From: Magnolia sinica
Lineage: Eukaryota; Streptophyta; Magnoliopsida; Magnoliales; Magnoliaceae
Direction: 5' to 3'
NCBI RefSeq assembly: GCF_029962835.1
Contig: NC_080577.1
Location: 25,774,501-25,838,500 of the forward strand
DNA length: 64,000 nt
Below, one piece after another: positions 33,980-45,249 of the stretch (position 1 is its first letter; each line of letters starts with the position of its first letter). The position numbers and the translations under genes were made by a program. The notes under the pieces are model-generated. The model saw nothing but the letters and a program-made list of their open reading frames with translations. It was not told the origin of the DNA and did not search any database.

Positions 33980-34500
33980 ACCACTTTACATTGCCTCTGA
34001 AATTTTACAATCAATAGTCGTAGAAGGGGACAGATTTACTAAGTAGCAAGACGTGTTAATAACCTTATTACAAATTTTCTTGCCCAACCCATCATTATTC
34101 ATCATGAATTGGGCCCTCTCTAAGAGGGTCAGATTCATCCGCTCAGCCACACCATTCTGCTCTGGTGTGTGGCACACTGTGTTGTGCCTTACTATCCCTT
34201 CATTCTTACAAAATCGATTGAACTCTCCATAAGTGAATTCTCTACTGTTATTTATCCTAAACACTTTTACCTTTCACCCTGCCTTTTTTCACCACCGCCT
34301 TTCACTATTTAAAGTTGGTGAAAAACTTTGGATTTACTTTTCATAAAATAAACTCAAACCTTTCTGGAGTAGTCGTCAATAGACACGACAAACCATGACG
34401 ACCCTCCATCAGAAACTACCAGTGGTGACCCCCATACATCAAAATGCACATAATTCAGCACCTCCTTATATAAATATTTTTTAGACTTAAAAGACAACCT
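33980..34500 (-). pseudogene. Copia integrase fragment
   Basis: Frame 33986-34264 reads INNSREFTYGEFNRFCKNEG, IVRHNTVCHTPEQNGVAERM and NTSCYLVNLSPSTTIDCK. The DNGGEF motif is degraded to NNSREF, so a catalytic Asp is lost, while the Glu in NGVAER remains. Confidence 0.8.
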
Positions 34501-34586
34501 TCACCGTTTACCATATATATAGTGCTCTCATATACTAAAATCAATGCTTTTAAAAACTGGAATCAAATAACGGTCAGAAAGTACTT

Positions 34587-35074
34587 TCATATCCTGCTCA
34601 CTTTATGGCCTAGGTGCGCATGCCATATATGTGCAGACATGGAATCCGCTAAAGCTGTTGCAACTCCACTCAATGAAGTGCTTTCGATCAACCTGTAAAG
34701 GTTACTATTCCTCTGTGCTTTCATGACCATGAATGCCTCGTTTAAAACCTTAATAACATGATCAAACTCGGTGAATTTGCACCAAAGTGCCTCGAGCGCA
34801 CCCAAAGATATAGACTCTTCCTCAAATTAAGAACATGTCTCACATCAGTCAAAATACGCTCCATGCTATCAAACATCGTGATGCGCATGAATCCAACACT
34901 AACCATGTTACAAGCACTATCATTTCTTATAAACACTTGGTCATCATCGCACTCACTATAACTATTGAACCAACTCCTATGAGGGGTTATATGATACAAA
35001 ACCTTCATATTCAAGATCCATTCATTATTGAAATACCTGAATTTTGATGTGGTCAACACGTCACTACCACTCAC
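34587..35074 (-). pseudogene. Copia protease and GAG pre-integrase fragment
   Basis: Frame 34742-35074 reads WILNMKVLYHITPHRSWF where the family has W-(I/L)-(L/I)-D-S-G-C-(S/T)-x-H-M, so the protease catalytic Asp-Ser-Gly is replaced by Asn-Met-Lys. LTDVRHVLNLRKSLYL follows. Frame 34587-34805 has NSNLYRLIESTSLSGVA and HIWHAHLGHKV, the pre-integrase motif. Confidence 0.8.
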
Positions 35075-35099
35075 CTCCTCACTGGATTCCAGTGTTAAC

Positions 35100-35890
35100 C
35101 TCTCTAGAACAACTCCCTGATTTCTTCTTCCTCGACTTATGATTCTGACAATCCTTCTTCATGTGCTCCATCATACCACAATTCCAGCACATTGGCTTGC
35201 CTTTATCCTTGTCCTAGGATTTAGATCTCAATCGTGAAGATCTACCATCCCGCTAAGAATTTCTCCCCATCGTAACCAATGCATTTGTATAAGCACCCAT
35301 GTCGCCGCTTTTCTTTCTCATCACCTTCGACTGAAGTGTTAAGATAATGGTCTCAACACTAATGGTTGTCCTACCGGTGCACAAAGAGTCTTTGAATGAC
35401 TTATACGATTCTGAAAGAGAATTCAACACAATACATGTTTGATCTTCATCTTTCATCGTCTTATCCACATCCAGCAATTTACAAATGAGCATTTTGAAGT
35501 TATTGATGTAGGCTTTAGTACCAGCCCATTCCGTTATCTTCAGATTGAACAACTGTGGCTTCAGATACAAGCGATTCTTAAGAGAATTATTCGCATAGAT
35601 GTTTTCTAGTTTCGCTTATGTATCTGTTGCAGTGTTATTTCTCATAATATTATAAAGGACCCCATCCGTTAGACACATCTGGATTAAGATATTCGCTTTC
35701 TTATCTAGCTTGTTCCATTCTTCTTCTTCCATGGTTTCTATTCGCTTTTTAAGGAGTGCATCTTCCAATCTTTGTTGAACTAAGATGTCATTCATCTCAA
35801 CTTTCCATATTTCAAAATTATTTTTATCGGAATACTTCTCTACATCGAACTTTATGTTAAAGCCATTGATACCTTGCTTTCCGATTCAAT
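35100..35890 (-). pseudogene. Copia gag fragment with intact zinc knuckle
   Basis: Frame 35253-35570 reads YLKPQLFNLKITEWAGT and DEDQTCIVLNSLSESYKSFK, the UBN2-type gag core. At about 35140-35195 a different frame gives CWNCGMMEHMKKDC, a complete CX2CX4HX4C knuckle. A frameshift separates them. Confidence 0.8.
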
Positions 35891-35906
35891 CTGCTTCCCA
35901 ACGTTA

Positions 35907-35917
35907 GCTCGATACCA
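35907..35917 (-). other. Copia primer-binding site
   Basis: On the minus strand the sequence is AATGGTATCGAGCT, close to the initiator-Met tRNA PBS TGGTATCAGAGC used by plant LTR elements. It lies directly next to the inferred LTR end (...CCCAGCA) and 5' of gag. Confidence 0.7.
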
Positions 35918-35919
35918 TT

Positions 35920-36538
35920 TGCTGGGACTCACAGAAGCACACCGCGTATAATCAAGCAAATTAATTACAATCACATAAACAAATCTAACAAGAAGACAAT
36001 ATAAATTTTACATGAAAAAATCCTTGCGAGAAAAAACCACAACATAAAGCGACAAGTAATGCACTATGAAAGCAATATTACAAGAGATAATGATTTTACC
36101 GATTCCAACAACCCTCGAATCTCCTTTGAATCTTTATCTATGCCCTTGAATCCTTTAGAACAACTTTAAAAGCCCTAATCTCGATTACACCAGGTATATA
36201 TACTACCTAACTAGAATAGGAAACAAATCGCACACTTATGTAATTCTGTGCGAGCCTTCAATGAGACCTTTGATGGCATCAACAACTATCGAGGACTAGT
36301 CGATGGCATTGAAGATCCTTCCATGCCACCGAGTAGCAACTTCTAAAATTGTCCAACAATCAACTAGGATTTTCTCGATGAGATCGAACAATTGTCGATG
36401 ACATCGATATCTACTTGATGGGATCGAGTGGTCTATCGATGGCATCGACAGACTATGTTACAAACATATTTAAGACATTAGAAAATACACCATTCATCTC
36501 CTTCATATTCTCCATTCTTGAAGGTTTTTACACATCAA
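35920..36538 (-). repeat. Copia 5' LTR (single copy)
   Basis: It lies between the PBS and an upstream TGTGTAAAAACC start on the minus strand. It contains a TATA-like element (gtatatatac, 36194-36203) and clustered 'atcgatgacatcgat'-like motifs at 36270-36450. The outer boundary is approximate and the matching 3' LTR is missing. Confidence 0.55.
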
Positions 36539-36559
36539 GATCAGGCAAGATGGAAAAAG

Positions 36560-38600
36560 ACGTTCCATTAAGAGATTCCTAATGCAGGTGTCTATGTGTT
36601 AGTTCTAATTTTGTATGCAGGTTGTCTTTTGCGTATGCCAATTATGTTATAACCAAAAGGCAACATATGTTCTAAAACCCAAAAGAAAATGCCATGTATG
36701 CCACATAAGAGACAAAGTTGAAAACAGTAATAGGAATGTCCCAACAAAAGTGGTGCTAAATATATAAAAACAGATCAAAGATGAACATCTGTTAATTTTT
36801 ATCCTTATCTTCATTAGTTCATTAATCAAGTGTTGACATATTATGTAATATGCTTAGAAATTTGTTTATATGTACATTTGTCAATTGGGGTAAGTTCACT
36901 TTCCAAAGATGGGGCAGACATAGCCGTTAAGCACTGTACTGTAGGTAAAACTAATGCAAATTATTAATCATTTACATTGTATTCTTTATATGTTTGAAAT
37001 ATAAATATTTGAGTAGATCACAAAGAAATTTCTTTGGTTTTGTAGCTGATTGGTGGCTTAAATATGCTGACTTCTCTCCAAATTTGAAAAAAAGTTAGGA
37101 TCTAGCTAAGCCAAACAGCCTCTTAAGCTAGGTACGGAAGGAATTGGATAATCTTCACATCGATTCATACCAAGGAATAGGGTACAATTAGAAAAGAGAG
37201 AGAAGTTAATTAGCTTATGTCCATTATAATTTTCGTCTGAGGTTGAGAAATCTTGAGAGGGTGTTATGATTCAATTAATTTAGATTATATCTTCGACGAG
37301 TATGACCCAGTACTAGGTGATTGGTTAGTAGATAACAAGCATTCGGTTTTAGATGCAGGCAAGAACTCTAGACTAAGGTTAGCAAGTTGACTTGGGACTT
37401 GCCTAAGTTCCTGATCAGTCAACTCGGTTTTATGCTCCTCCCAAGTCAAAATTAATGAAGACTCGGTTGGGTTAGAATTGAACATGATGGAGGTGAGTTT
37501 AATTTCCTATGATGTGGTGACTCAAACGAGTCATAGGACTTGGTAGGTCATGAACTTCTTCTCTCCCATTTCCTTCTTACTCCTTATTTCTTCTGTCAGG
37601 ATAGATATTTGTTATGATATGCATATCTTTAATATACGTTGCCTCTAAATCTATCATGGTACGAGAGCTACGATTCTGATTTGTAGTTTCTATTCTCCTA
37701 TCTTCTCACATCCATCGTCACCAACCAGCCCACTTTTTTTTGTTTTCATCCCCAACCAGCACTTGTTATGGTTAACACTCAAGAGCTCAGCTATGGTGTT
37801 GGCCACCTAATTCAACTATAACTCCTAACTTTGCAATGAATCCTAACAGAAAAAAAGGAAACTCCAACCCAAAGGAGTAGGTTTAATATCCAACAGTAAG
37901 AAAGAAGTCTCCTTCAACCCAAACCTCATTTGAAGATACCAGTTGAACAATACCCACATTCAAATTTCGCCGACACCAGCCTACAATTACAAGCCATCAC
38001 ATTAAAATGGAGTTTTAAGCTACGTTTGTACTATTGGGTGGTTATCTCATGATGCACATGCATTCAACATGCATGCCAAAAAATTCACGTAAGAAATGCT
38101 TTCCATCTACCCACCCACCCAGAGAGAGAGAGAGAGAGAGAGAGAGATATTGCAACTTATCAACATACCTAATTCAAAAGAAAATTCTATAATTTATAGA
38201 GCTTTCTAAATTCATTAAAAGCCAAACGTGTCATATGACAGGACATTGTCACATGATTTATTTTTTTTTTAAAGAAAAAACCCACCAAATAAATATCCCC
38301 AAGTACTGATTTTTAAATCCAAAATATCATTTTAATGCATCCTATCTCCATACAGATCTATAAAGAATACACATTCTAGGTTAGTTTAGCACCATATAAA
38401 AAGTGCTTGTGATTCTTCAAACTTACACATATGGTATCGTTGTCCGGCAATCCAGACCGTCCAAATCTCTGACCCAATTAACTGTTGATAGCGCACAACC
38501 AAAAATTACACTGAGAACATAATACCAACCACCTGATTTTCCCTTCGGATTTAAACCACTCACGATTTTACTTCTAACCGTCCATTTGATAGCCATTCCT
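36560..38600. other. Intergenic DNA, no gene recognised
   Basis: AT-rich spacer without domain-bearing frames. It contains the (GA)n microsatellite at 38121. Sequences near 38040-38110 and 38430-38600 look like ordinary plant intergenic DNA. Confidence 0.4.
38121..38148. repeat. (AG)n microsatellite
   Basis: About 13 uninterrupted AG dinucleotides following a CCCACCCACCC stretch. Confidence 0.95.
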
Positions 38601-39121
38601 TAAATGGTTAAGATTACTTGATCAGTGTAATTTTAGATATATGCTCTATCCAAAATGGGACCCACACTTTGGACGGCCTGGATAACTGCACAAGTGCCAC
38701 GTGTGAGGAGGATGAGCCCATCTTCCAGACTGTAGCAACAATACAAACCGATACGAACGATATTTCCCGCGAAACAGACAATTCTAGCTATGAGACATTC
38801 CGATACTGCTGCGAGATTACGAGAGTGAGATATTTCAGTAATGAAACAACGAAAGTCGTGTTTTCATTTTTTAGTTTTAATCTACGGCTACGATTGAAAA
38901 CGGTGGAAATGGTTTTACATTTAAAAAGAAAAAAAAAAAGCTACGAAAAAGATAAGAAAGTGATTTTTTAATTCCTACGTTTTTCCTTTTTGTTTCATGC
39001 TCCATCTCGAGAAGCATGCACCATGAGGAAAAAGTGACCGAAGGTAGGCTTACGTGGATCGCGCCTGACATAAGAGATTCCAATGGTTTCTCGCCACGTG
39101 TCCCCATTTGGAACGGACGCG
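38601..39121 (-). other. 3' flank of the small gene
   Basis: It probably holds the 3' UTR. An A-rich/T-rich stretch near 38925-38970 could include poly(A) signals, but no single AATAAA stands out. MITE-like phrases ('gggacccacactttggacgg') occur near 38655. Other open frames here lack domains. Confidence 0.35.
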
Positions 39122-39514
39122 TCACATCTGTAGCCATCGAGTGAGCTGGGAAGGGTTGAGAACGCCTGGGATATGGGTCCCATCGGTCTTCAGAAGGTGG
39201 GCCACGTCGGCGTAGGCTCTCCGCTTGGGTGACGTGGCTTTCGGATCGGGTCGAGCGCTGGTCGGGTTCGGCTTCTTGGAATCGGCGACAAGTGATGTGG
39301 CTTGTTCGGCTCCAGCTGGGTCCCACCTCTGGCCGAAGATGGTGCCTTTGGTGAGGAACTCGTGGGCGAGGTAGCCGGCTAGGAGCCGGTTGTCAGGAGG
39401 CGGCTCGGCTTGTGCGGCGGATGTTGACGCCTTGGGAGCGTCAAGGGCGTCTCTCTCTTTTCGCTTTCTCGACGCCCCAACGGGTGTCAAAACGCGATGG
39501 GGGTTGCTCGACAT
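39122..39514 (-). CDS. Small conserved plant protein, possibly embryo-sac-development-arrest-6-like
   Basis: 130 codons, from ATG at 39514 to TGA. A longer in-frame opening starts at TTG, so 39514 is the first ATG. The protein is hydrophilic: an N-terminal basic patch (SRKRKERD) that could be a nuclear signal, a Pro/Ala-rich linker, a central block NRLLAGYLAHEFLTKGTIFG-QRWDP, and a C-terminal block YADVAHLLKTDGTHIPGVLN ending in TRWLQM. From memory these two blocks match a plant family annotated as 'embryo sac development arrest 6'; no biochemical function is known to me. There is no signal peptide, membrane segment or intron. It is G+C-rich against AT-rich surroundings, has a TATA box and CT-rich leader, and carries no transposon similarity, so it looks like a genuine gene. 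The name is less sure than the gene. Confidence 0.65.
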   Translation of the reverse strand: MSSNPHRVLTPVGASRKRKERDALDAPKASTSAAQAEPPPDNRLLAGYLAHEFLTKGTIFGQRWDPAGAEQATSLVADSKKPNPTSARPDPKATSPKRRAYADVAHLLKTDGTHIPGVLNPSQLTRWLQM

Positions 39515-39948
39515 CGCGTCGGACAGTTCCCTCAATGACGTGCCACGTCAGCACAAAGGCTCATTTTACCGAAACTGCCAAGAGTTCTGAGAAAGAGGGT
39601 AATAAAAAAACGATTAATGGCGCAAGAGGGAAAAAGGAATACGAGAAGGGTAAAAAGGTAAAATCATCCAACTAGAAAATTAGGACGGAAATGACCCCAA
39701 TCCAAAAGGGGTAGAGAGAGAGAGAGAGATTCGACGGCCAGAGAAAACGGATCGGTGGCCGATGAGCAAAACGGACGGTCTGTGAAGGATTTCTGTTTTA
39801 CGAATACGATGATGGGAGAGGATATCTGAGAGAGGAAGGGAGATTTAGAAGCATTTGTCAGGAGAGAGAGAGAGACGGAGAGAGAGAGAGAGAAAGAGAG
39901 AGAGAGAAAGGGAACGGAGGGGAGAAGATGGAATTTTAGGGGCGAGGG
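39515..39948 (-). promoter_or_regulatory. 5' leader with CT-rich tracts
   Basis: On the coding (minus) strand this region has long (CT)n runs (39713-39729 and 39861-39910), as often seen in plant 5' UTRs and core promoters. A 121-residue open frame here consists of SLSLSL repeats and is not coding. Whether it holds a leader intron cannot be told from sequence alone. Confidence 0.5.
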
Positions 39949-39950
39949 CT

Positions 39951-39957
39951 TTTTATA
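39951..39957 (-). promoter_or_regulatory. TATA box of the 39-kb gene
   Basis: The minus strand reads CCCTATAAAAAGCCC. A start of transcription about 30 bp downstream, near 39920-39927, would give a leader of about 410 nt rich in CT. Confidence 0.55.
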
Positions 39958-40079
39958 GGGATGACTTTGTTGAGTGCCCGAGGTTTTTGGGGAAATATCG
40001 GGAACGCCCTTGATTCTCTTTAATGACAAAAGTACCCATTGCGTTACTCAGGAGAGGTTTGCTAATTAATCCTTAGTCG

Positions 40080-40575
40080 ATTTCGGTAGTGGCCCCTCCA
40101 TCACCGAGGTCGCTACCGGTCAGTGCTGTGGGACCCACTATGATGTATGTGTTGTATCTATGTCGTTCACCCATTTCTTCAGCTCATTTTAGAAAACTAT
40201 GACAAAAATGAGATAGATCTATATCTCAAGTGGACAACACCACTGAAAACAACGTGATTGAATACCTACCATTAAAAACTTCTTGGGAACCGCAGAAGTT
40301 TTGGACCAAGCAGATATTTGTATTTTCCATTCATCCATATCCATGTGACCTATCAGCTAGTTACATGGCAGATAAACATTTCGATGGGCCCTTAGAAAAT
40401 TTTAATAGTAGACATTTAAGTACTCTGTTTCCTGTGATGTGATTCACCTCATACTTACATGTACCTCTTTTTGGGTTTGCACCCTAAAATGAGAGGAAAA
40501 AAATGACTGGACGGCCTGGATTAAACATCTATATCTTGGTAGAGCCTACAGCATGGACCAAAACCAGGGTCGCAA
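40080..40575. mobile_element. MITE remnant
   Basis: Shared MITE body from 'gtgggacccactatgatgta' to 'cttggtagagcctacagcat'. The outer ends (near 'taccggtcagtgc' and 'accaaaaccagggtcg') are degraded and no TSD was found. Confidence 0.7.
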
Positions 40576-40865
40576 ACAAAATCTGAGTCTAATGTATCCA
40601 TGCTGTCTTACTCCCTTCCACACGCAAGCAAAGAATAGTGGACCACACGTTGTAGATGTTATGGCTATCGTGTGGGTCAATCAGCCAGTAGTCCTGCCAA
40701 GATATTGTACCTTTTGATTTTTAAGCTTAGCCAATGGTTCATTGATCTAAACAATTGATATGATGGGCCTCACCGACTGTACATGCACCAAAAATCCTGG
40801 GATTAAAGGTATCCTACACGGTTAGATGATTAATAAAAAAATACAGGAACAGCTTAAATTTCTCC
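40576..40865. other. Spacer, nothing recognised
   Basis: Intergenic sequence between a MITE remnant and a hAT-like element. Confidence 0.4.
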
Positions 40866-40873
40866 ACTGAGAG

Positions 40874-41498
40874 TAGAGGTGTACATGAATCGGGCTAGAT
40901 CGGTTAGCTCGCTCGACTTGGCTCGAAAAAGCTTGATTCAACTCGATTTGAAGTTGAGTTCGAGCCGACTCGAGTTGATGTTTTTTGAGCTCGAAAACGA
41001 GTTCGAGCAGGCCCAGCTCAACACGACTCAGATTGAATCCAGTTTGAATCGAACTTGGATTGAACCAGTTCGATAACTCGGTTACCTTGCCATTGATGTT
41101 GCTCATCAACTGTTTGATAAAATGACTTAACGAAATGTGGTTGGTGACAAGGAAGGTATGTACATAAAGCAAACATTATTTTTCTCTTTGTTTTTCTTAG
41201 TTTTTATGTTGCTTAGAAAGTATATGAGAAAATACCTGTAAAACTAATACTTTTATTTGTAAAATAGTAAGATTTTAAACTTGCAATTAAGGTGTTTATA
41301 GAAATGCCTCATGGTAAACTCGGCTCAATCTTGGCTCGAACTTGGCCGAGTTGGCCCGAGCTGCTAACTGAATCGAGCCGAGCTGGCCAATTAAGCTCGA
41401 GGACCAAGCTGAGCCGAGTTCGAGCTGAGGTCAGCAAGTGGCCGAGTCAAGTCAAGCTGAGGCCAACTCAACTCAGTTCAACTCAATGTCCACCCGTA
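40874..41498. mobile_element. hAT-like non-autonomous element with 8-bp TSD
   Basis: A 625-bp element. The left tip is TAGAGGTGTACA and the right tip, read from the other strand, TACGGGTGGACA. The flanks ACTGAGAG (40866-40873) and ACTGAGAT (41499-41506) match at 7/8 positions. About 200 bp inside each end are dense GAGCTCGGTT/CTCGACTCGA-like arrays, probably transposase-binding subterminal repeats. The centre (about 41080-41300) is unique and non-coding. A truncated relative is at 47229. Confidence 0.8.
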
Positions 41499-41506
41499 AC
41501 TGAGAT

Positions 41507-41928
41507 GCCCATCGTATTGATGGTTGGATTACTAAACAATGGGCTCCACTTCCATACTTTGAAAAAAAAAAAAAACAAACAACAAAGTTGTGCACTAACC
41601 TTTTGATTCTTAAAGTTGGAACAAGTTCAGTCGCAGTCCATTGATCCAAACCATAAACATAATGGCTTCACAATAGGTGGCCCATGAACCGAAAAAAATC
41701 TCTTAGATGGAGAAATCCTAGCCCTTTGACAAGTAACCCACAAATAGACGGTTGAGAATGAAAAGAAGGCAGCGGTTATTTCAACCCAAAACAAAAACCC
41801 AAATGTTGATATCCCGGCGATGCTGATGCATGGGCCTACAACAGCACGGCCCATCTCTAAACTGTTTAGATCACTAGCCCATGGGCCCCACCTTTGGGGA
41901 CGGTATAAGGAGAAACACAGTGCACTCG
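41507..41928. other. Spacer, nothing recognised
   Basis: It contains a poly(A) run (41562-41575) and intergenic sequence with MITE-like phrases ('tgggccccacctttgggga', near 41882). No gene. Confidence 0.4.
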
Positions 41929-41937
41929 CCTTACACG

Positions 41938-42888
41938 GGAAGTAGATTGCGTCCTGCCGCCGCCTGGACGGAATCGTTCCAGGCGGAAACGGATTGGCTA
42001 CTCCCCTTGCCACCAGCCCGGTGGCCGATAGTCGGTGCTCTGTGGGCCCCACCATGATGTATGTATTTCATCCATTCCGTCCATCCATTTTTATAGATCA
42101 TTTTAGGGCCTGATACAAGAAATTAGAGGGATTTTAATCTCAGGTGGACCACACCACAGGAAAACAATAGCAATTGGATATCCACCATTAAAATCCTCCT
42201 AAGGCCCACTGTACTGTTTATTTCACATCCAATCTGTTGATTAGGTCATACAGGTCCAGATGAAGGGAAAAACAAAGATCAGCTTGATCCAAAACTTTTA
42301 TGGCCCCCAAAAAGTTTTTAATGGTAGACGCTCATTTTTAGTCTCGTATCATAAAATGATCTGAAAAATAGATGGACCGCATGGATGAAACATATACATC
42401 AAGGTGGGGCCCACAGAGCATCGACCACCAGCCATTGGGGGAGTAGCCAATCCGTTTCCGTTCCAGGCAGGGGTTCTGTGGGGCCAGAGAGATGTATTTG
42501 TTTTATCCAATCCGTTCATCCATGTTTTCAGGTCACTTTGTGATATGGTACCAGAAAATTCTAAAGTGGACCACATAGTGGGGAATGAACGCCCGCCGTT
42601 AAAAAAAATTCTTGGGAACCACAGAAGTTTTGCATCAGCTGAAATTTGAGTTTTCCCTTCGTCCAAGTCTCCGTCCTCTCATGAACAGGTTGGATGCAAA
42701 TAAACACCAGGTGGGCCCTAAGAAGATTTCGACGGCGAGCGTCACTATCACCACTGCTTCATATGGTGTGGTCCACTTAAGCCTTGGATCTGCCTCTCTT
42801 TTGAGCGTATACCCTAACGTTTGGCCCCACAGAGACCCTGCCTGTACCGATTTCCATCCAGGCGGAGGACAGGACACAATCCCCTTCC
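41938..42888. mobile_element. MITE-like element, F-type ends, hosting another MITE
   Basis: The ends GGAAGTAGATTGCGTCCTG and, from the right, GGAAGGGGATTGTGTCCTG are inverted, and both continue to CCGCCTGGA. The flanks CCTTACACG (41929-41937) and CTTTACACG (42889-42897) match at 8/9. An A-type MITE (41985-42459) sits 47 bp inside the left end. The host without it is about 467 bp. Confidence 0.8.
41985..42459. mobile_element. A-type MITE nested in the F-type MITE
   Basis: It starts GGAAACGGATTGGCTACTCC and ends GGAGTAGCCAATCCGTTTCC, with a perfect 9-bp TSD GTTCCAGGC (41976-41984 and 42460-42468). This is the cleanest A-type copy in the window and defines the family: about 475 bp, 9-bp TSD, Mutator-like. 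Confidence 0.92.
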
Positions 42889-42897
42889 CTTTACACG

Positions 42898-43369
42898 TGG
42901 GGCAATGCATACGTGTACGATCTGGGAGTTCCTCGTATGACCATCCATATACATGTCGTCTCGCTATCAGTAGGTTGACATGATCATGCTTCACATGTAC
43001 GAAGCAGATGAACGGTGAATAAAATTGACCGATTTTCCAAAAGGAAAGTCATATGGTGCTCAGGCAGTGTATGGTGGTTGATACGCATGTACTTATAACT
43101 TTTACAGTTGGCATAGATTAAAACAAGTCAAACCCACTATATTGTGGAACACGCTGTCACTGAAAGTAGATTGGTTGAACAATACTGACCTCTGATTCCA
43201 GGACACTTGTTTGTTGAAACAGGACCATTGGTTATTTTTTTATTGTAACCGTCCAATCGATGTTGATCAATCCAATAGTCAGGCTGTCCAATAAGGCTAA
43301 TGTTTGTTTATTAATACGTCTAAACAAGAAATTACGATTTTGACAATTTAATGTGACCCAATTAAGGAT
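42898..43369. other. Spacer, nothing recognised
   Basis: Intergenic sequence; no gene or element identified. Confidence 0.4.
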
Positions 43370-43378
43370 TAGTTTCTG

Positions 43379-43947
43379 GGAAATGGATTGGCTACTACCC
43401 CTGACACTGGCCCGTGGCTGGTGGTCGGTGATCTGTGGACCCCACTATGATGTATTTGTTTCATCCATGCTGTTCATCCATTTTTATGGATCATTTTATG
43501 GCTTGATCCCAAAACTGAGAGGGATATAAATCTCAAGTGGACCACAACACAGGAAAACAATAGTGATTGGATATCCACCATTAAAATCCTCCTAAGGCCC
43601 AATCTGTTGATTAGGTCATAGAGACCTAGATGAAGGGAAAAAAACTAATATCAGCTTGATCCAAAACTTTTTATGGCCCCTAAAAAGTTTTTAGTGGTCA
43701 GCGTTCATTCAACGCTGTTTCCTGTAATGCGGTCCACTTGGTATTGGAATGTATCTTATTTTTGGTCTCATAGACTAAAATGACCTATAAAAATAGATGG
43801 ATGGCATGTATGAAAGATATACATCATGGTGGAGCCCACAGAGCACTGACCAGCAGGCATGTATGAAAGATATACATCATGGTGGAGCCCACAGAGCACT
43901 GACCAGCAGCCAGTGGATGCTGGCAGGGGAGTAGCCAATCTGCTTCC
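43379..43947. mobile_element. A-type MITE with 9-bp TSD and internal duplication
   Basis: The left end is GGAAATGGATTGGCTACTAC and the right end GAGTAGCCAATCTGCTTCC. The flanks TAGTTTCTG (43370-43378) and TAGTTACTG (43948-43956) match at 8/9. Near the right end a 55-bp segment ('catgtatgaaagatatacat' to 'agcactgaccagcagg') is tandemly duplicated at about 43803-43912. Confidence 0.85.
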
Positions 43948-44154
43948 TAGTTACTGCATGCCTGAATAACATCCATCATATTATGCAACGGCATTAAAGT
44001 TTTTCGCTCATCCAAACGCTAGGTACATGTGTGGATCGCTTGATAAATTTATATGGCACAGATCACCGCATGAACGGCTCAGATCTTGCAGCAGCTTGTG
44101 AATATCTAAGTGAGTGCACCTGGCGTGTGTGACCTATAATGGGACATTAGCAAC

Positions 44155-44657
44155 GGAAGAGGATTGCGTAATGAGTAATTCCGTACGCAAAAAGTGAACT
44201 ATGTGGAGTCCACTGTAGATGTATGTGTGTTATCCACACTGTCCATCCGTTTTTGCGTCTCATTTTAGGGGATAGAAATCAAAATAGAGGCCTATCCAAA
44301 CCTCAAGTGGACCACACCACAGGAAGCAACGGGGATGACACCATTGAAGCCTTCCTAGGGCCATGATGATGTTTATTTGTCATCCAACCTATTGATAAGG
44401 CCACACAGACATATGGATGAAAAGAAAACACAAATATCAACTTGATCCAGACATTTCGTTGTCCCAAGAAGCTTTCAACTATGGGCGTTGAACTAACATT
44501 GTTTTTAATGGTGTGGTCCGCTTGAGATTTGGATTTGATTCAATTTGGGTCTCATACCATAAAATGAGCTGCTAATATGGATGGACGGACGGAATGAATA
44601 ACACGCATGCATCAATTTTGCAAAGTTTACTCTATATGCATTGGGCAATCCTCCTCC
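44155..44657. mobile_element. MITE-like element with D/F-related ends
   Basis: The left end GGAAGAGGATTGCGTAATG is paired with the right end reading GGAGGAGGATTGCCCAATG. The body is the shared module. The flanks ATTAGCAAC and ATTTACAGT agree at only 5/9, so the TSD is decayed or coincidental. Confidence 0.65.
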
Positions 44658-44666
44658 ATTTACAGT

Positions 44667-45240
44667 GTCCGCAAACCTTGCAGACGGCACATGTGGACGG
44701 TACATCCAGAAATCTAAATCATTAATTCATTTGTACAGCTAAATCATGCCAAGAGGGTACGCCGATAAGATGATCCCAGCATTTTAAATAAGGCTAATTT
44801 GTTAAAATCATTACGGGCCATAAACCACATTATTAGAATCATAAAATTAAAATATTAGTTTAAAATCACAAGAAATATCCATTGGATCTATCTACTAAAT
44901 GTTTTAAGATAGCATTGAGACTTAGTTTGCTTCTCCTGTCAATTTTAACTGTCCACTTTCTTCTTATTGATGCTGTTGTATTTTATTTTTGTTCGTTATG
45001 AGAAGAGTCAATAGAAAGATGACATGTAGAATTGCACTAAATATAGAAAATGTATAAAAAGATTTTCTAAAATATTTAAAATGTTTTTTGTAAAAATATA
45101 ATTGCACTGATTTGGCGCCATATAGCAGTGATCCGGTATTACATATCATCAAACAGTCGATGAAATAATGCAGCCAAAATGTTTAAAAAATCTGCAGTAC
45201 GGTTGAGAGGAGAAATGCGATCGGAAGTATTAGATGCAAA
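44667..45240. other. AT-rich spacer, nothing recognised
   Basis: Intergenic sequence before the gypsy remnant; no gene seen. Confidence 0.4.
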
Positions 45241-45249
45241 GCACAATTG

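Larger units (their letters stand above)
33130..36538 (-). mobile_element. Second Ty1/copia element, truncated within RT
   Basis: On the minus strand: 5' LTR, PBS, gag with zinc knuckle, protease, pre-integrase, integrase, start of RT, then an abrupt end near 33130-33200 just after VKTAFLHGEL. The rest of RT, RNase H and the 3' LTR are absent. Near the break 'gtaaaccttrttctctgccc' occurs twice (33060 and 33140), suggesting a rearranged junction. It differs from the 22-28 kb copia, so it is another lineage. Confidence 0.8.

Noticed and set aside
39664..40029. 121-residue minus-strand frame rich in SLSLSL
   Set aside because: It is a translation of (CT)n repeats in the leader and promoter of the small gene and spans the TATA box.
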